NCBI GenBank assembly: GCA_017880775.1
Contig: JADGRQ010000002.1
Span: 164,660 to 228,659, forward strand
Source of the DNA: Burkholderiales bacterium
Lineage (GTDB): Bacteria; Pseudomonadota; Gammaproteobacteria; Burkholderiales; SG8-39
Direction of reading: 5' to 3'
Length of the DNA stretch: 64,000 nt
A program made the translations under genes and the position numbers. Positions within the stretch are counted from its first letter, which is position 1, and each line of letters opens with the position of its first letter. Positions 37,332 through 45,818 of this stretch are shown here, piece by piece. The notes beneath the pieces were generated by a model, which was not told the DNA's origin, searched no databases, and was given only the letters and a program-made list of their open reading frames with translations.

Positions 37332-37768
37332 CGCTGGCGATCCGGGTCAGGCGCGCGTTCGGTCCCGCAGTCGAAGGCGAAGCCGTGGTTTCCGAAGAAG
37401 GCTTCTCGCCGCGCTACGATCTCGACCGCTGGACAGGCCTCATCACCAAGCCCGGGCACAAGCTCGAGGGAATAAGCCTCGTCGACAAGATCTGCTTTTT
37501 TCCGAGCGCCAAGGGCGGGATTGCCGCCGGCTGGGCGTTCTACGACATCAAGTGCAAGAAGATTGCGCCCAGGGCATTCATCTTCGGCGTCACCAACCCG
37601 GTGATGGTGCAGGGCGCGGTGTTCGCCGGGATCACCATTACCGAAGGCTGGGATCCCCACCCGCGTGGCGTGATCGCGACCGGGGACCGGGTGCGCGTCG
37701 ATCCGGCGCGCCGCTCAATCGAAATCATTTGCCGGAAAAAACGCACGAACTCGAAGCAAGGAACGTAA
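37328..37768 (+). CDS. aconitase X small subunit (DUF126 swivel domain)
   Basis: A 146-residue AcnX small subunit. The swivel-domain features are FGPAVEGEAVVSEEGFS (about residues 11-27), the serine/glycine segment FFPSAKGGIAAGWAFYD (about 58-74), and ATGDRVRVD near the end. It completes the AcnX enzyme with the preceding gene. The GTG start overlaps the large subunit's stop (GTGA), and its TAA abuts the next ATG with no gap. Confidence 0.87.
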   Translation: MTLAIRVRRAFGPAVEGEAVVSEEGFSPRYDLDRWTGLITKPGHKLEGISLVDKICFFPSAKGGIAAGWAFYDIKCKKIAPRAFIFGVTNPVMVQGAVFAGITITEGWDPHPRGVIATGDRVRVDPARRSIEIICRKKRTNSKQGT

Positions 37769-37987
37769 ATGGCTGCGCAAACCGTCAGGGGCGATGTCGC
37801 GGGCCGGGTCTGGAAAGTTCTCGTCAAACCGGGCGACCGCGTGGCGGCGGACGATACGCTGGTGATCCTCGAATGCATGAAAATGGAGATTCCGGTGGTT
37901 GCGCCGGTGGCTGGCACGGTGAGCGCAATCTTCGTCGAGGAGGGGCAGGAGGTGCAGGAGGACCAGCAGATCGCGGTGCTCGTCTGA
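37769..37987 (+). CDS. stand-alone biotin carboxyl carrier domain protein
   Basis: A 72-residue biotinyl domain with nothing else attached. The biotinylation motif is ILECMKMEIPV (the target lysine about residue 38), flanked by two half-barrel strands VLVKPGDRVAADDTL and IFVEEGQEVQEDQQI. Such domains shuttle carboxyl groups between a biotin carboxylase and a carboxyltransferase, but neither is in this window. It begins directly after the AcnX small-subunit stop codon, so it is translated from the same message. BirA at 17974-18777 should modify it. Confidence 0.87.
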   Translation: MAAQTVRGDVAGRVWKVLVKPGDRVAADDTLVILECMKMEIPVVAPVAGTVSAIFVEEGQEVQEDQQIAVLV

Positions 37988-38000
37988 GTGGAGCCGCGGG

Positions 38001-39377
38001 CTAGAACGGCAGCGGCGAACCTGGTTTGAGCGCGCCGAGCGACGCGCGAAACTCCTCCTGGATGCGCCGCATTGCTTCGCGGGTATCGCCCTCGAAGCGC
38101 AGCACCATCACCGGTGTGGTGTTGGAGGCGCGCGCCAGGCCGAAGCCGTCCGGGTACTCGGCCCGCACGCCGTCGATGGTGATGATGCGCGTCGCCCCGG
38201 GCAGCCGCGGGTCGCGCTGCAGCCGTTCGATGATCGTGTGCGGCTCGCCCTCGGCGAGCGCCCAGTTCAGCTCGGGCGTGGACGGCGCGTTTGGCAGCGC
38301 CTTCAGCACTGCGCCCGCATCGGCGGCGCGGGAAACGATCTCCAGCAGGCGCGCGCCGCAGTACAGCGCGTCGTCGAACCCGTACCAGCGCTCCTTGAAG
38401 AAAATGTGGCCGGACATCTCTCCCGCGAGCGGCGCGCCGGTTTCGACCAGCTTCGCCTTCATGAACGAGTGCCCGGTCTTCCAGATGACCGGCCGGCCGC
38501 CGTGGCGCTCGATCCACGGCGCGAGCAGCCGCGTGCATTTCACGTCGTAGATGATCTCGGCACCGGGATTGCGCGAGAGCACATCGGCGGCATAGAGCAT
38601 CATCTGGCGGTCAGGGAAGATCACCTCGCCATCGCGCGTCACCACGCCGAGCCGGTCGCCGTCGCCGTCGAACGCGAGCCCGAGTTCCGCGCCCGTTGCC
38701 GCAACACGCTCGATCAGCGCCGCCAGATTCTCCGGTTTGGAAGGGTCCGGGTGATGGTTCGGAAACGTGCCGTCGATCTCGCAATACAGCTCGATCACCT
38801 CGCAGCCGAGGCGCCGGTAGAGTTCCGGCGCGAGTGCTCCGGCGACGCCGTTGCCGCAGTCCACCGCGATCTTCATACGTCGCGCGATGCGCACGTCGGA
38901 GACGATGCGAGCGAGGTAGTCCTCGCTCAGGTCGCGCGTCGCGTAGCTGCCCTGCCCGTGCGCGAGCCGGGCCTGCTCGATCCTGCGGCGCAACGCCTGG
39001 ATCTGCTCGCCCGCCAGCGTGCCGCCGCGCACCACCAGCTTGAGCCCGTTGTAGTCGGGCGGATTGTGGCTCCCGGTGAGCATGATGGCGTTGCCGCAGC
39101 CCAGAGAGTGCGCCGCGAAATACGCCACCGGCGTCGGCACCATGCCGATGTCGATCACGTTCGCGCCGGCGGCGTTCAGCCCCGCGGCCAGCGCGCGCGC
39201 AAATTCGGGCCCCGACAGCCGCCCGTCGCGCCCGATCGCAAACGTCGCGGGCCCGGTTTCCAGCGCGGCGCTGCCTGCGGCCTGCCCGATCGAGCGCACG
39301 ATATCGGCGTTGAGCGTGCGACCCACCACGCCGCGGATGTCGTAGGCGCGAAATATCTCTGCCGGAATCGGATTCAT
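38001..39377 (-). CDS. phosphomannomutase / phosphoglucomutase
   Basis: A 458-residue alpha-D-phosphohexomutase of the AlgC/ManB kind, interconverting hexose 1- and 6-phosphates for envelope polysaccharide synthesis. It starts IFRAYDIRGVVG; the phosphoserine loop is MLTGSHNPPDYNGLK (about residues 98-112), the metal loop FDGDGDRLG (about 239) and the sugar loop GEMSGHIFFKE (about 321). ATG 39377 overlaps the YheT stop in ATGA. It is the last gene of the waaF-SnoaL-yheT-manB run. Confidence 0.93.
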   Translation of the reverse strand: MNPIPAEIFRAYDIRGVVGRTLNADIVRSIGQAAGSAALETGPATFAIGRDGRLSGPEFARALAAGLNAAGANVIDIGMVPTPVAYFAAHSLGCGNAIMLTGSHNPPDYNGLKLVVRGGTLAGEQIQALRRRIEQARLAHGQGSYATRDLSEDYLARIVSDVRIARRMKIAVDCGNGVAGALAPELYRRLGCEVIELYCEIDGTFPNHHPDPSKPENLAALIERVAATGAELGLAFDGDGDRLGVVTRDGEVIFPDRQMMLYAADVLSRNPGAEIIYDVKCTRLLAPWIERHGGRPVIWKTGHSFMKAKLVETGAPLAGEMSGHIFFKERWYGFDDALYCGARLLEIVSRAADAGAVLKALPNAPSTPELNWALAEGEPHTIIERLQRDPRLPGATRIITIDGVRAEYPDGFGLARASNTTPVMVLRFEGDTREAMRRIQEEFRASLGALKPGSPLPF

Positions 39378-40333
39378 GGCGTGGACAGAAACTCCAAGAT
39401 GCGCTCCGACAGCCAACGCTGGCTGCCCGGAAATGCGCCGGAGACGAAACCGACATGGCCTCCCTCCGCGGGAAAGTCTAGCACCACGCCGGGTGAGACC
39501 GACTGCGCGTCGGGCAGCGCCGCGGCGGGCAGGAACGGATCGTTGCGCGCGTTCAGGATCAGCGTCGGTACGGCGATTCCCGCGAGCCACGGTTTCGAAC
39601 TGGCGCGCGCCCAGTAATCGTCGGTGCCGTCGAATCCGTGCAGCGGCGCGGTCACCAGATCGTCGAAGGCGCGCAGCGTGCGCGCCGCGCGCACTGCGTG
39701 TTCATCGAACAGACGCGGAAAACGCGAGAGCTTCCCGAGCGCCTTTTGCTTCAGCGTGCCGAGAAACATGCGCGCGTACAGGCGCCGGTTGAGGCCCTGG
39801 TCAAGCGCATTTCCCGCCGCGGCCAGGTCGAGCGGCGCGGAAACCGCCGCCGCGCGCGTGATGACCGGCGCGGCGTCCCCGCCGCGCTCGCCCAGCCATT
39901 TGAGCAGGGCATTGCCGCCGAGAGAAACGCCCGCGGCGCAGCGTCGCGCGGCGGGATACTGCCCGGCGAACCTGCGCAACAACCAGTCGATCTCGCTCGT
40001 GTCGCCGGAGTGATAGGCCCGCGGCAGACGGTTCGGTTCGCCCGAGCAGCCGCGAAAGTGCGGCACCGCGCAAGCCCAGCCGAGCGCGGTCGCATGCGCC
40101 GCGAGCGAACGCGCGTAGTGGCTCCCGGAGTTGCCTTCCAGCCCGTGAAACAGCACCAGCAGCCGGGCCGCATCCGCGTTGCCGGCCCAATCGACGTCGA
40201 CGAAATCGCCATCCGGCGTTTCCCATCGCGCGCGCGCGAATTGCACGCGTGGCGCGGGCAGCAGCGCCGGATAGATGGTCTGCATGTGGCCGCCGCTCAA
40301 CCACCACGGAGAACGATAGGGCGACGCGCTCAA
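39374..40333 (-). CDS. YheT-family alpha/beta hydrolase
   Basis: A 319-residue alpha/beta hydrolase of the YheT/UPF0017 family. It has the family N-terminus PWWLSGGHMQTIYPALL (about residues 9-25), the oxyanion region LFHGLEGNSGSHYARSLA, nucleophile elbow AAGVSLGGNALLKWLG (about 134-149), and late acid/histidine segments (NARNDPF, GGHVGF). The TTG start at 40333 is chosen because it overlaps the upstream stop in TTGA and keeps the WLSGGH motif, which an ATG start at 40287 would lose. The substrate of these esterases is poorly known. Confidence 0.88.
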   Translation of the reverse strand: MSASPYRSPWWLSGGHMQTIYPALLPAPRVQFARARWETPDGDFVDVDWAGNADAARLLVLFHGLEGNSGSHYARSLAAHATALGWACAVPHFRGCSGEPNRLPRAYHSGDTSEIDWLLRRFAGQYPAARRCAAGVSLGGNALLKWLGERGGDAAPVITRAAAVSAPLDLAAAGNALDQGLNRRLYARMFLGTLKQKALGKLSRFPRLFDEHAVRAARTLRAFDDLVTAPLHGFDGTDDYWARASSKPWLAGIAVPTLILNARNDPFLPAAALPDAQSVSPGVVLDFPAEGGHVGFVSGAFPGSQRWLSERILEFLSTP

Positions 40334-40758
40334 TGCAGGATCTTGGGCGCGTCGCTTCCCGGCGCCGCGGGGCCGGGCGCCGGAGAGGCGTGGTGCACGA
40401 TCATGCGCCAGCCCGCCGCGCTGCGCAGGTACACGTTGGTGGCGACTACCGGAGCAGGCGGCCGTTCGCCACCCGGTACGCTGAAGTTCTCGTGGACGCT
40501 GTTCACAGCCAGCATCATTCCGGTCATCTCGACCTTGTGCGTGATCTGGACGCGCGTGTCCGTGCCGCCGGCGAATATGCGTTCCCAGCTCGCGCGCACC
40601 TCGGCCAGCCCGGCGAGACGGGGTCCGGTCGGATGCACGCACACGATCTCCTCGTCCTCCGCCCAGACGGCCATCATGGCCTCGAGATCGGCGTGCTCGA
40701 GCGCCTCGTAGAACGCGGCTTCCGCGTCCTGCGGCGTCGCGAAAATCCTGACGCTCAT
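40330..40758 (-). CDS. SnoaL-like / DUF4440 family protein
   Basis: A 142-residue NTF2-fold protein. Segments DAEAAFYEALEHADLEAMMA and WAEDEEIVCVHPTGPRLAG, then RASWERIF, match the SnoaL/DUF4440 group of small-cavity proteins. The alanine/proline-rich C-terminal tail is probably disordered. Its ATG overlaps the waaF stop in ATGA and its stop overlaps the TTG of yheT. No specific reaction can be assigned. Confidence 0.82.
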   Translation of the reverse strand: MSVRIFATPQDAEAAFYEALEHADLEAMMAVWAEDEEIVCVHPTGPRLAGLAEVRASWERIFAGGTDTRVQITHKVEMTGMMLAVNSVHENFSVPGGERPPAPVVATNVYLRSAAGWRMIVHHASPAPGPAAPGSDAPKILH

Positions 40759-41801
40759 GGCGCGGGGATGCGCTGCGCCGCAGGCAGCACGTCGAGTTGT
40801 TCGAGCCCGGACAGCACCTGCCCGACGCCGAGCTCGCGCATGCAGCGGAAATGCCCGAGCGGGCACTCGCGCGCATAACAGGGGCTGCATTCGATGGCGA
40901 TGCGGGCGACACGCGCGCGCGCGGAGCGCGGCGGGGTGTGCTCGGGGCTCGAGGAGCCGAACAGCGCGACCTGCGGACGGTCGAGGGCGGCCGCAACATG
41001 CATCAATCCCGAGTCGTTGGTGACGACGAAATCGCTCGCAGCGATGAGTTCGATGGCTTCATCGAGCGTGGTGCGTCCCGCGAGGCTGATGGCCGCGCCG
41101 CCGCTCGCGGCCGCGACTTCATCGCACACTTCGCGATCCCCCGCCGCACCGAGCAACCAGACGCGCACGCCCAGCTTTGCGAGCGCCGCGGCCAGGCGCG
41201 CGAAATGCTCCGCAGGCCAGCGCTTTGCCGGTCCATACTCCGCGCCGGGGCACAACACCGCATTCGCCGCCGGCGGCGGCGCGAAGCCGAAGCGCCGTGC
41301 AGTGGCGCGCGCTTCGGCGGCATCGACGGCGAGACGAGGCTCGGGTAGCGGCGGCGTGGTTTTGTCGCGCGGCGGCGCGGCGAGCCGCGCGTAATGCGCG
41401 GCCATCGGCGCGCGCGTGACGCCGCGCGGCGCGCGGTACAACACGTTGAGCAGGCCGTAGCGCGATTCGCCCACGTAGCCGCTGCGCACCGGAATGTCGG
41501 CGAAGAACGGCACCAGCGCGGATTTCCAGCTGTTCGGCAGGACGATCGCCTGATCGTAGCGGCGCGCCTTCAACGCGCGTGCGAACTGCCAGCGCCCGCG
41601 CAAACGCATTTCGCCGTGATCGAACGGGGTCACGATGACTTGCCCGATTTCGGCCATACGCCGCAGCACCGGCGCGACCCAGGCCGGCGCGAGCGCATCG
41701 ATATGCGCGGCCGGCAACCGCTCGCGCAAGCGCGCGAGCAACGGTTGCGCCATCAGCGCATCGCCGATCCAGTTCGGCGCCACAACCAGGATGCGGGGCA
41801 A
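40755..41801 (-). CDS. waaF: lipopolysaccharide heptosyltransferase II
   Basis: WaaF adds the second heptose to the LPS inner core at the cytoplasmic face of the inner membrane. The 348-residue GT9 glycosyltransferase starts PRILVVAPNWIGDALMAQPL, contains the VLPNSWKSALVPFFA segment, AVLCPGAEYGPAKRWPAEHF (about residues 183-202) and the donor site FVVTNDSGLMHVAAAL (about 257). The start codon is TTG, 21 bases after the zinc-finger gene. Its presence shows a Gram-negative LPS core. Confidence 0.93.
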   Translation of the reverse strand: MPRILVVAPNWIGDALMAQPLLARLRERLPAAHIDALAPAWVAPVLRRMAEIGQVIVTPFDHGEMRLRGRWQFARALKARRYDQAIVLPNSWKSALVPFFADIPVRSGYVGESRYGLLNVLYRAPRGVTRAPMAAHYARLAAPPRDKTTPPLPEPRLAVDAAEARATARRFGFAPPPAANAVLCPGAEYGPAKRWPAEHFARLAAALAKLGVRVWLLGAAGDREVCDEVAAASGGAAISLAGRTTLDEAIELIAASDFVVTNDSGLMHVAAALDRPQVALFGSSSPEHTPPRSARARVARIAIECSPCYARECPLGHFRCMRELGVGQVLSGLEQLDVLPAAQRIPAP

Positions 41802-41822
41802 GGCAGATCCCGCCGCGAGGCG

Positions 41823-42020
41823 TCAGTGCGCGTTGCGCGGCGCGCCCTTGTAGACGTAGCGCGTGCCGCAATACGGACACGACACCGCGCCGTGGCGGGT
41901 GACGTCGAGGAACACGCGCGGGTGGCGGGACCACAACGGCTCCCCCGGCGCGGGGCAGTGCAGGGGCAGATCCTTCTCGGACAATTCCACGGTGCGCTGA
42001 TCGCGTTCGGCCGGGACCAC
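41823..42020 (-). CDS. zf-CHCC zinc-finger domain protein
   Basis: A 65-residue protein with the CHCC zinc-finger layout: LPLHCPAPGEPLWSRHPRV, then AVSCPYCGTRYVYKG. The family is related to the small zinc subunit of mitochondrial complex I; its bacterial role is unclear. The open frame extends much further upstream, but that part is a shadow of the aminotransferase gene; GTG 42020, nine bases after that gene's stop, is the best start. The ilvE-zf-CHCC-waaF order is typical of betaproteobacteria. Confidence 0.85.
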   Translation of the reverse strand: MVPAERDQRTVELSEKDLPLHCPAPGEPLWSRHPRVFLDVTRHGAVSCPYCGTRYVYKGAPRNAH

Positions 42021-42028
42021 GTGCGTTG

Positions 42029-43000
42029 CTACCTTTTCTTCGCCCGGGCGGCGGCAATCGGGCTGAGCCACGCGGCGTACTTCCGGTTCTTGCCGCGGAT
42101 CGCTTCGAAAAATGCTTTCTGGAGCCTGGTGGTGATCGGGCCACGCCGGCCCGCGCCGATCTTGCGCCCGTCGACCTCGCGGATCGGCGTCACCTCGGCG
42201 GCGGTGCCGGTGAAGAACAGCTCGTCGGCGATATACAGGTCGTCGCGCGTGATGCGCCGCGGCGTCACCGCATAGCCGAGGTCGGCCGCAAGCCGGATCA
42301 CCGAGTCGCGCGTGATGCCGATCAGCGCGGAGGTGAGCTCGGGCTCGTAGATCCTGCCGCTCTTGACCACGAACATGTTTTCGCCGGCGCCTTCGGCGAC
42401 GAAACCGTCCACGTCGAGGAGCAGGCCCTCGTCGTAGCCGTGGTCGGTCGCTTCCTGGTTGGCGAGGATCGAGTTGGCGTAGGTGCCCGAGTACTTGGCG
42501 CGGCACATCGAGACGTTGACGTGGTGGCGCGCGAAAGACGAGGTCTTCACGCGGATGCCCTTCTCGAGGCCGTCGGCGCCGAGGTAGGCGCCCCAGGGCC
42601 AGGCCGCAATCGCGACATGCACCGTGGCGCCCTTGGGCGAAACGCCCATCTTTTCGGACCCGTAGAACGCGATCGGCCGCAGGTAGCATTCATCGAGCTT
42701 GTTCGCGCGCACCACTTCCTTGTGCGCTTCGATGATCTTTTCGGGGCTGTAGGGAATCTTCATCATGTAGATGTGCGCCGAGTTGAACAGCCGCTCGGTG
42801 TGCTCCGCGAGGCGGAAGATCGCCGTGCCCTTGACGGTCTTGTACGCGCGCAGGCCTTCGAATACCGCCAGCCCGTAGTGCAGCGAGTGCGTCAGCACGT
42901 GGGTCGTGGCCGATCGCCACGGCACCAGCTTGCCGTCGTACCAGATCCAGCCGTCACGGTCGCCCATCGATTGGGGGGCGGGTGGCTTTGCCTTCGCCAT
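42029..43000 (-). CDS. ilvE: branched-chain amino acid aminotransferase
   Basis: IlvE transfers the amino group between glutamate and the branched-chain keto acids. The 323-residue class IV PLP enzyme has YGLAVFEGLRAYKT (about residues 43-56), RLAEHTERLFNSAHI, and YANSILANQEATDHGYDEGL (about 175-194), with the PLP lysine in CRAKYSGTY just before. The ATG at 43000 is fixed by GGAG six bases upstream. Confidence 0.94.
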   Translation of the reverse strand: MAKAKPPAPQSMGDRDGWIWYDGKLVPWRSATTHVLTHSLHYGLAVFEGLRAYKTVKGTAIFRLAEHTERLFNSAHIYMMKIPYSPEKIIEAHKEVVRANKLDECYLRPIAFYGSEKMGVSPKGATVHVAIAAWPWGAYLGADGLEKGIRVKTSSFARHHVNVSMCRAKYSGTYANSILANQEATDHGYDEGLLLDVDGFVAEGAGENMFVVKSGRIYEPELTSALIGITRDSVIRLAADLGYAVTPRRITRDDLYIADELFFTGTAAEVTPIREVDGRKIGAGRRGPITTRLQKAFFEAIRGKNRKYAAWLSPIAAARAKKR

Positions 43001-43057
43001 GCTGATCTCCAAAACTCGTTTGAATCCCTATTCTAACGAATCTTTCCCGCGCGGCAG

Positions 43058-45736
43058 CTAGGCGGGCGCCGGAAGAACCGTTTTCCACAGTGCCTTGACG
43101 GCGTCGGCGTGGACTGAGACCTGTTCAGGCGGCACGCGCGCGTAACGGGCTCCGTTCAGGCGCAGTGAGTGCTGCAGCCGTCTGAATTCGCGGTAGGCTT
43201 CGCGGCACTTTTCGGCGAGTTGCATCGGAACCAGCCCGAGATCCGCGGCAATTTTCAGCAGCGCGATGTTGCCGAGGTTTTCGGTCAGCGCCTGATGCCG
43301 GTGCGAGTGCGCCAGCACGAGGAACTGCACGATGAATTCGATGTCGATCATGCCGCCGCGGTCGTGCTTCACGTCGAACAGTCCGCTCCTGTTCGGGTGC
43401 GCGGCGCGCATCTTCTCGCGCATCTCCGACACCTGCTGCGCGAGCGCGTTCGGGTCGCGCTCGCGCGTGAGGATCGTGACGCGGATCGCCTCGAACTGCG
43501 CGCCGACCGCGGCGTCGCCGGCGCAGTAGCGCGCCCGCGTGAGCGCCTGGTGCTCCCAGACCCAGGCCTGCTTGTCCTGGTATTGGCGAAACGCCTCGAT
43601 CGACGACACCAGCAGGCCGCTCGCGCCGCTCGGCCGCAGGCGCAGGTCGGTCTCGAACAGCGCGCCGCTGGAGGTGCGGCTCGTCAGCCAGTTGTTGAGC
43701 CTCTGCGCGAGCCGCACATAGGTTTCGGGCGCGGCCTCGTCTGAGTCGTCGTACAGGAAGATGATGTCGAGGTCGGAGGCGTAACCGAGCTCCTTGCCGC
43801 CGAGTTTGCCGTAGGCGATCACCGCGAAGCGCGGAACATCGCGGTGTTTGCGGCCGAGCTGAGACCACACCAGCCTGAGCGTGATCTCGAGGACCAGATC
43901 GGCGAGCCTCGAGAGGTGGTCGGCCAGCCGCTCCACCGTGAGCAGGCCGGCGAGGTCATTGGCGAGCAGGCGGAACACCTGCGCCTGGTGGGCCTCGCGC
44001 AGCGCGTTCATCTGCCGCTCCGCATCGCCCTCGAACAGGTCGAGCTGGGCGCGCAGCTCGGCGCCGAAGGCCTGCCAGTCCGGATCGGCGTACAGCATCC
44101 GGTGATCGAGCAGCTCGTCGAGCAGCAGCGGGTGGTGCGTCACGAACTGCGCGGCCCAGCTCGAGGCGCCGATCATGCGCGCGACCCGCTCGAGCGCCTG
44201 CGGATGCTCGGCGAGCAGCGCAAGGTAAGCGGCGCGGCGCGCGACCGCCTCGATCAGGTCGAGACCGCGCGCGAGCGTCGCGTCGGGGCTGCCGGTCTTC
44301 GCCGCGGCGGCGACCATTCGCGGTACCAGCGCATCGAAGCGGCGGCGCGATTCGTCCGGCAGCAGCGTATAGCGCTGGCTCGCGCGCGTCGCTGCGAGGC
44401 GCTGCGCGCAGGCTTGCGGGTCGGCGTAGCCGTGCCGGGCAAGCAAGCTGGCGATGGCTTGCGCGTCGTCCTGCCAGAGGCCGTCGAACTCGGATTTGCC
44501 CGTGTCTTCCTCGGTAAACGCCTCGTCAAAATGCCGAGAGACACGCATCCGTACCTGCGCCAGATGCGCCTCGCACTCCGTCCAGCCCGCAAAGCCTGCC
44601 ATCGCCGCGACGCGGGCGCGGTCCTCGTCGGAGTCCGGCAAGCGGTGTGTTTGCGCGTCGTCCAGATACTGTAGCCGGTGCTCGAGGTTGCGCAAGAAAA
44701 CGTAATCTTGGGCGAGCTCGCGCGCTGCCGCTTCGGGAAGCAGCCGGCGCTCCGCCAGCAGCGCGAGCACCGCGCGGGTCGGACGGGCGGTGAGCGCCGG
44801 GTCGCGTCCGCCGCGCACCAATTGCACCGCCTGCGCGATAAACTCGATCTCGCGGATTCCGCCGGGGCCGAGCTTGATATGGTCGGCCAGTTCGCGCCGC
44901 GCGACCTCGCGCCGCACCTCCGCATGCAGCTGCCGCATGGCGGTCAGCGAGGCGTAGTCGAGGTACTTGCGGAACACGAACGGCCGGCGGATCGCCTCGA
45001 GCCCGGCGTGGTCGCGCGCCTCTCCCGTGACCGGGCGCGCCTTGATCCAGGCGTAACGCTCCCACGCCCGCCCCTGGGTGACGAAATAGGTCTCGAGCGC
45101 GGCATAACTCGTCACCAGCGGACCGGACTCGCCGTTCGGCCGCAGCCGCATGTCGACGCGAAATACCATGCCGTCCGCGGTCGGCTCCGCAAGCAACGCG
45201 ATCACCCGGCGGCCGAGCCGCGTGAAATATTCGTGATTCGACAGGCTGTGCGCTGCGCCCCGCGTTGCGCCATCCTCCGGGTAGACGAATACCAGGTCGA
45301 TATCGGAAGAGACGTTCAGCTCGCGGCCGCCGAGCTTGCCCATGCCGACCACGATCAGCGTTTGCGCGACCCCGCCTGCGTCGCACGGCGTGCCGAACTC
45401 GGCTGCCAGTTTCGCATCCAACAGCTTGAGCGCAGCAGCGATCGCCGTTTCCGCAAGGTCGCTCATGGTGGCGCAGACCTCGTCCAGGTCGGCGAGCCCG
45501 GCGAGGTCGCGTGCCATCACGCGCAGGAACACGCGCTGGCGAAGCCGGCGCAGCGCGCGCGCTGCGCCGGCTTCGCTGCCGGCAGCCAGAGCGCCGAGCG
45601 CCGAGCGCATTTCGTCGCGCGTGAACGGCGCATCGAGGCGCTCGGCGAGCTCGGTACCCAGTTCCGGCCTCGATGCGATCAGCTGCCCGGCGTAGCGCGA
45701 CGGGCGCAGCAGACTGCGGTAGCGGGCGTCCGGCAT
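43058..45736 (-). CDS. glnE: bifunctional glutamine synthetase adenylyltransferase/deadenylase
   Basis: GlnE adds and removes AMP on glutamine synthetase in answer to P-II signals. The 892-residue protein has two nucleotidyltransferase domains: GMGKLGGRELNVSSDIDLVF (about residues 131-150) and AYGKLGGKELGYASDLDIIF (about 645-664), each followed by a glutamate-rich helical domain with GGIREIEFIAQ and GGMIDIEFIVQ. It is divergent from yhdP. Confidence 0.95.
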   Translation of the reverse strand: MPDARYRSLLRPSRYAGQLIASRPELGTELAERLDAPFTRDEMRSALGALAAGSEAGAARALRRLRQRVFLRVMARDLAGLADLDEVCATMSDLAETAIAAALKLLDAKLAAEFGTPCDAGGVAQTLIVVGMGKLGGRELNVSSDIDLVFVYPEDGATRGAAHSLSNHEYFTRLGRRVIALLAEPTADGMVFRVDMRLRPNGESGPLVTSYAALETYFVTQGRAWERYAWIKARPVTGEARDHAGLEAIRRPFVFRKYLDYASLTAMRQLHAEVRREVARRELADHIKLGPGGIREIEFIAQAVQLVRGGRDPALTARPTRAVLALLAERRLLPEAAARELAQDYVFLRNLEHRLQYLDDAQTHRLPDSDEDRARVAAMAGFAGWTECEAHLAQVRMRVSRHFDEAFTEEDTGKSEFDGLWQDDAQAIASLLARHGYADPQACAQRLAATRASQRYTLLPDESRRRFDALVPRMVAAAAKTGSPDATLARGLDLIEAVARRAAYLALLAEHPQALERVARMIGASSWAAQFVTHHPLLLDELLDHRMLYADPDWQAFGAELRAQLDLFEGDAERQMNALREAHQAQVFRLLANDLAGLLTVERLADHLSRLADLVLEITLRLVWSQLGRKHRDVPRFAVIAYGKLGGKELGYASDLDIIFLYDDSDEAAPETYVRLAQRLNNWLTSRTSSGALFETDLRLRPSGASGLLVSSIEAFRQYQDKQAWVWEHQALTRARYCAGDAAVGAQFEAIRVTILTRERDPNALAQQVSEMREKMRAAHPNRSGLFDVKHDRGGMIDIEFIVQFLVLAHSHRHQALTENLGNIALLKIAADLGLVPMQLAEKCREAYREFRRLQHSLRLNGARYARVPPEQVSVHADAVKALWKTVLPAPA

Positions 45737-45818
45737 CGGGAAAATCCGAATGAAGACGAGACTTTACGGCTAAAATGACGGCACGTCGAAGGGGCCGTGC
45801 CTGCACAGTGCGTGCCGG

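Noticed and set aside
45737..45818. TAAAAT in the glnE-yhdP gap as a yhdP promoter.
   Set aside because: A single -10-like hexamer without a partner in an A-containing stretch is not enough.
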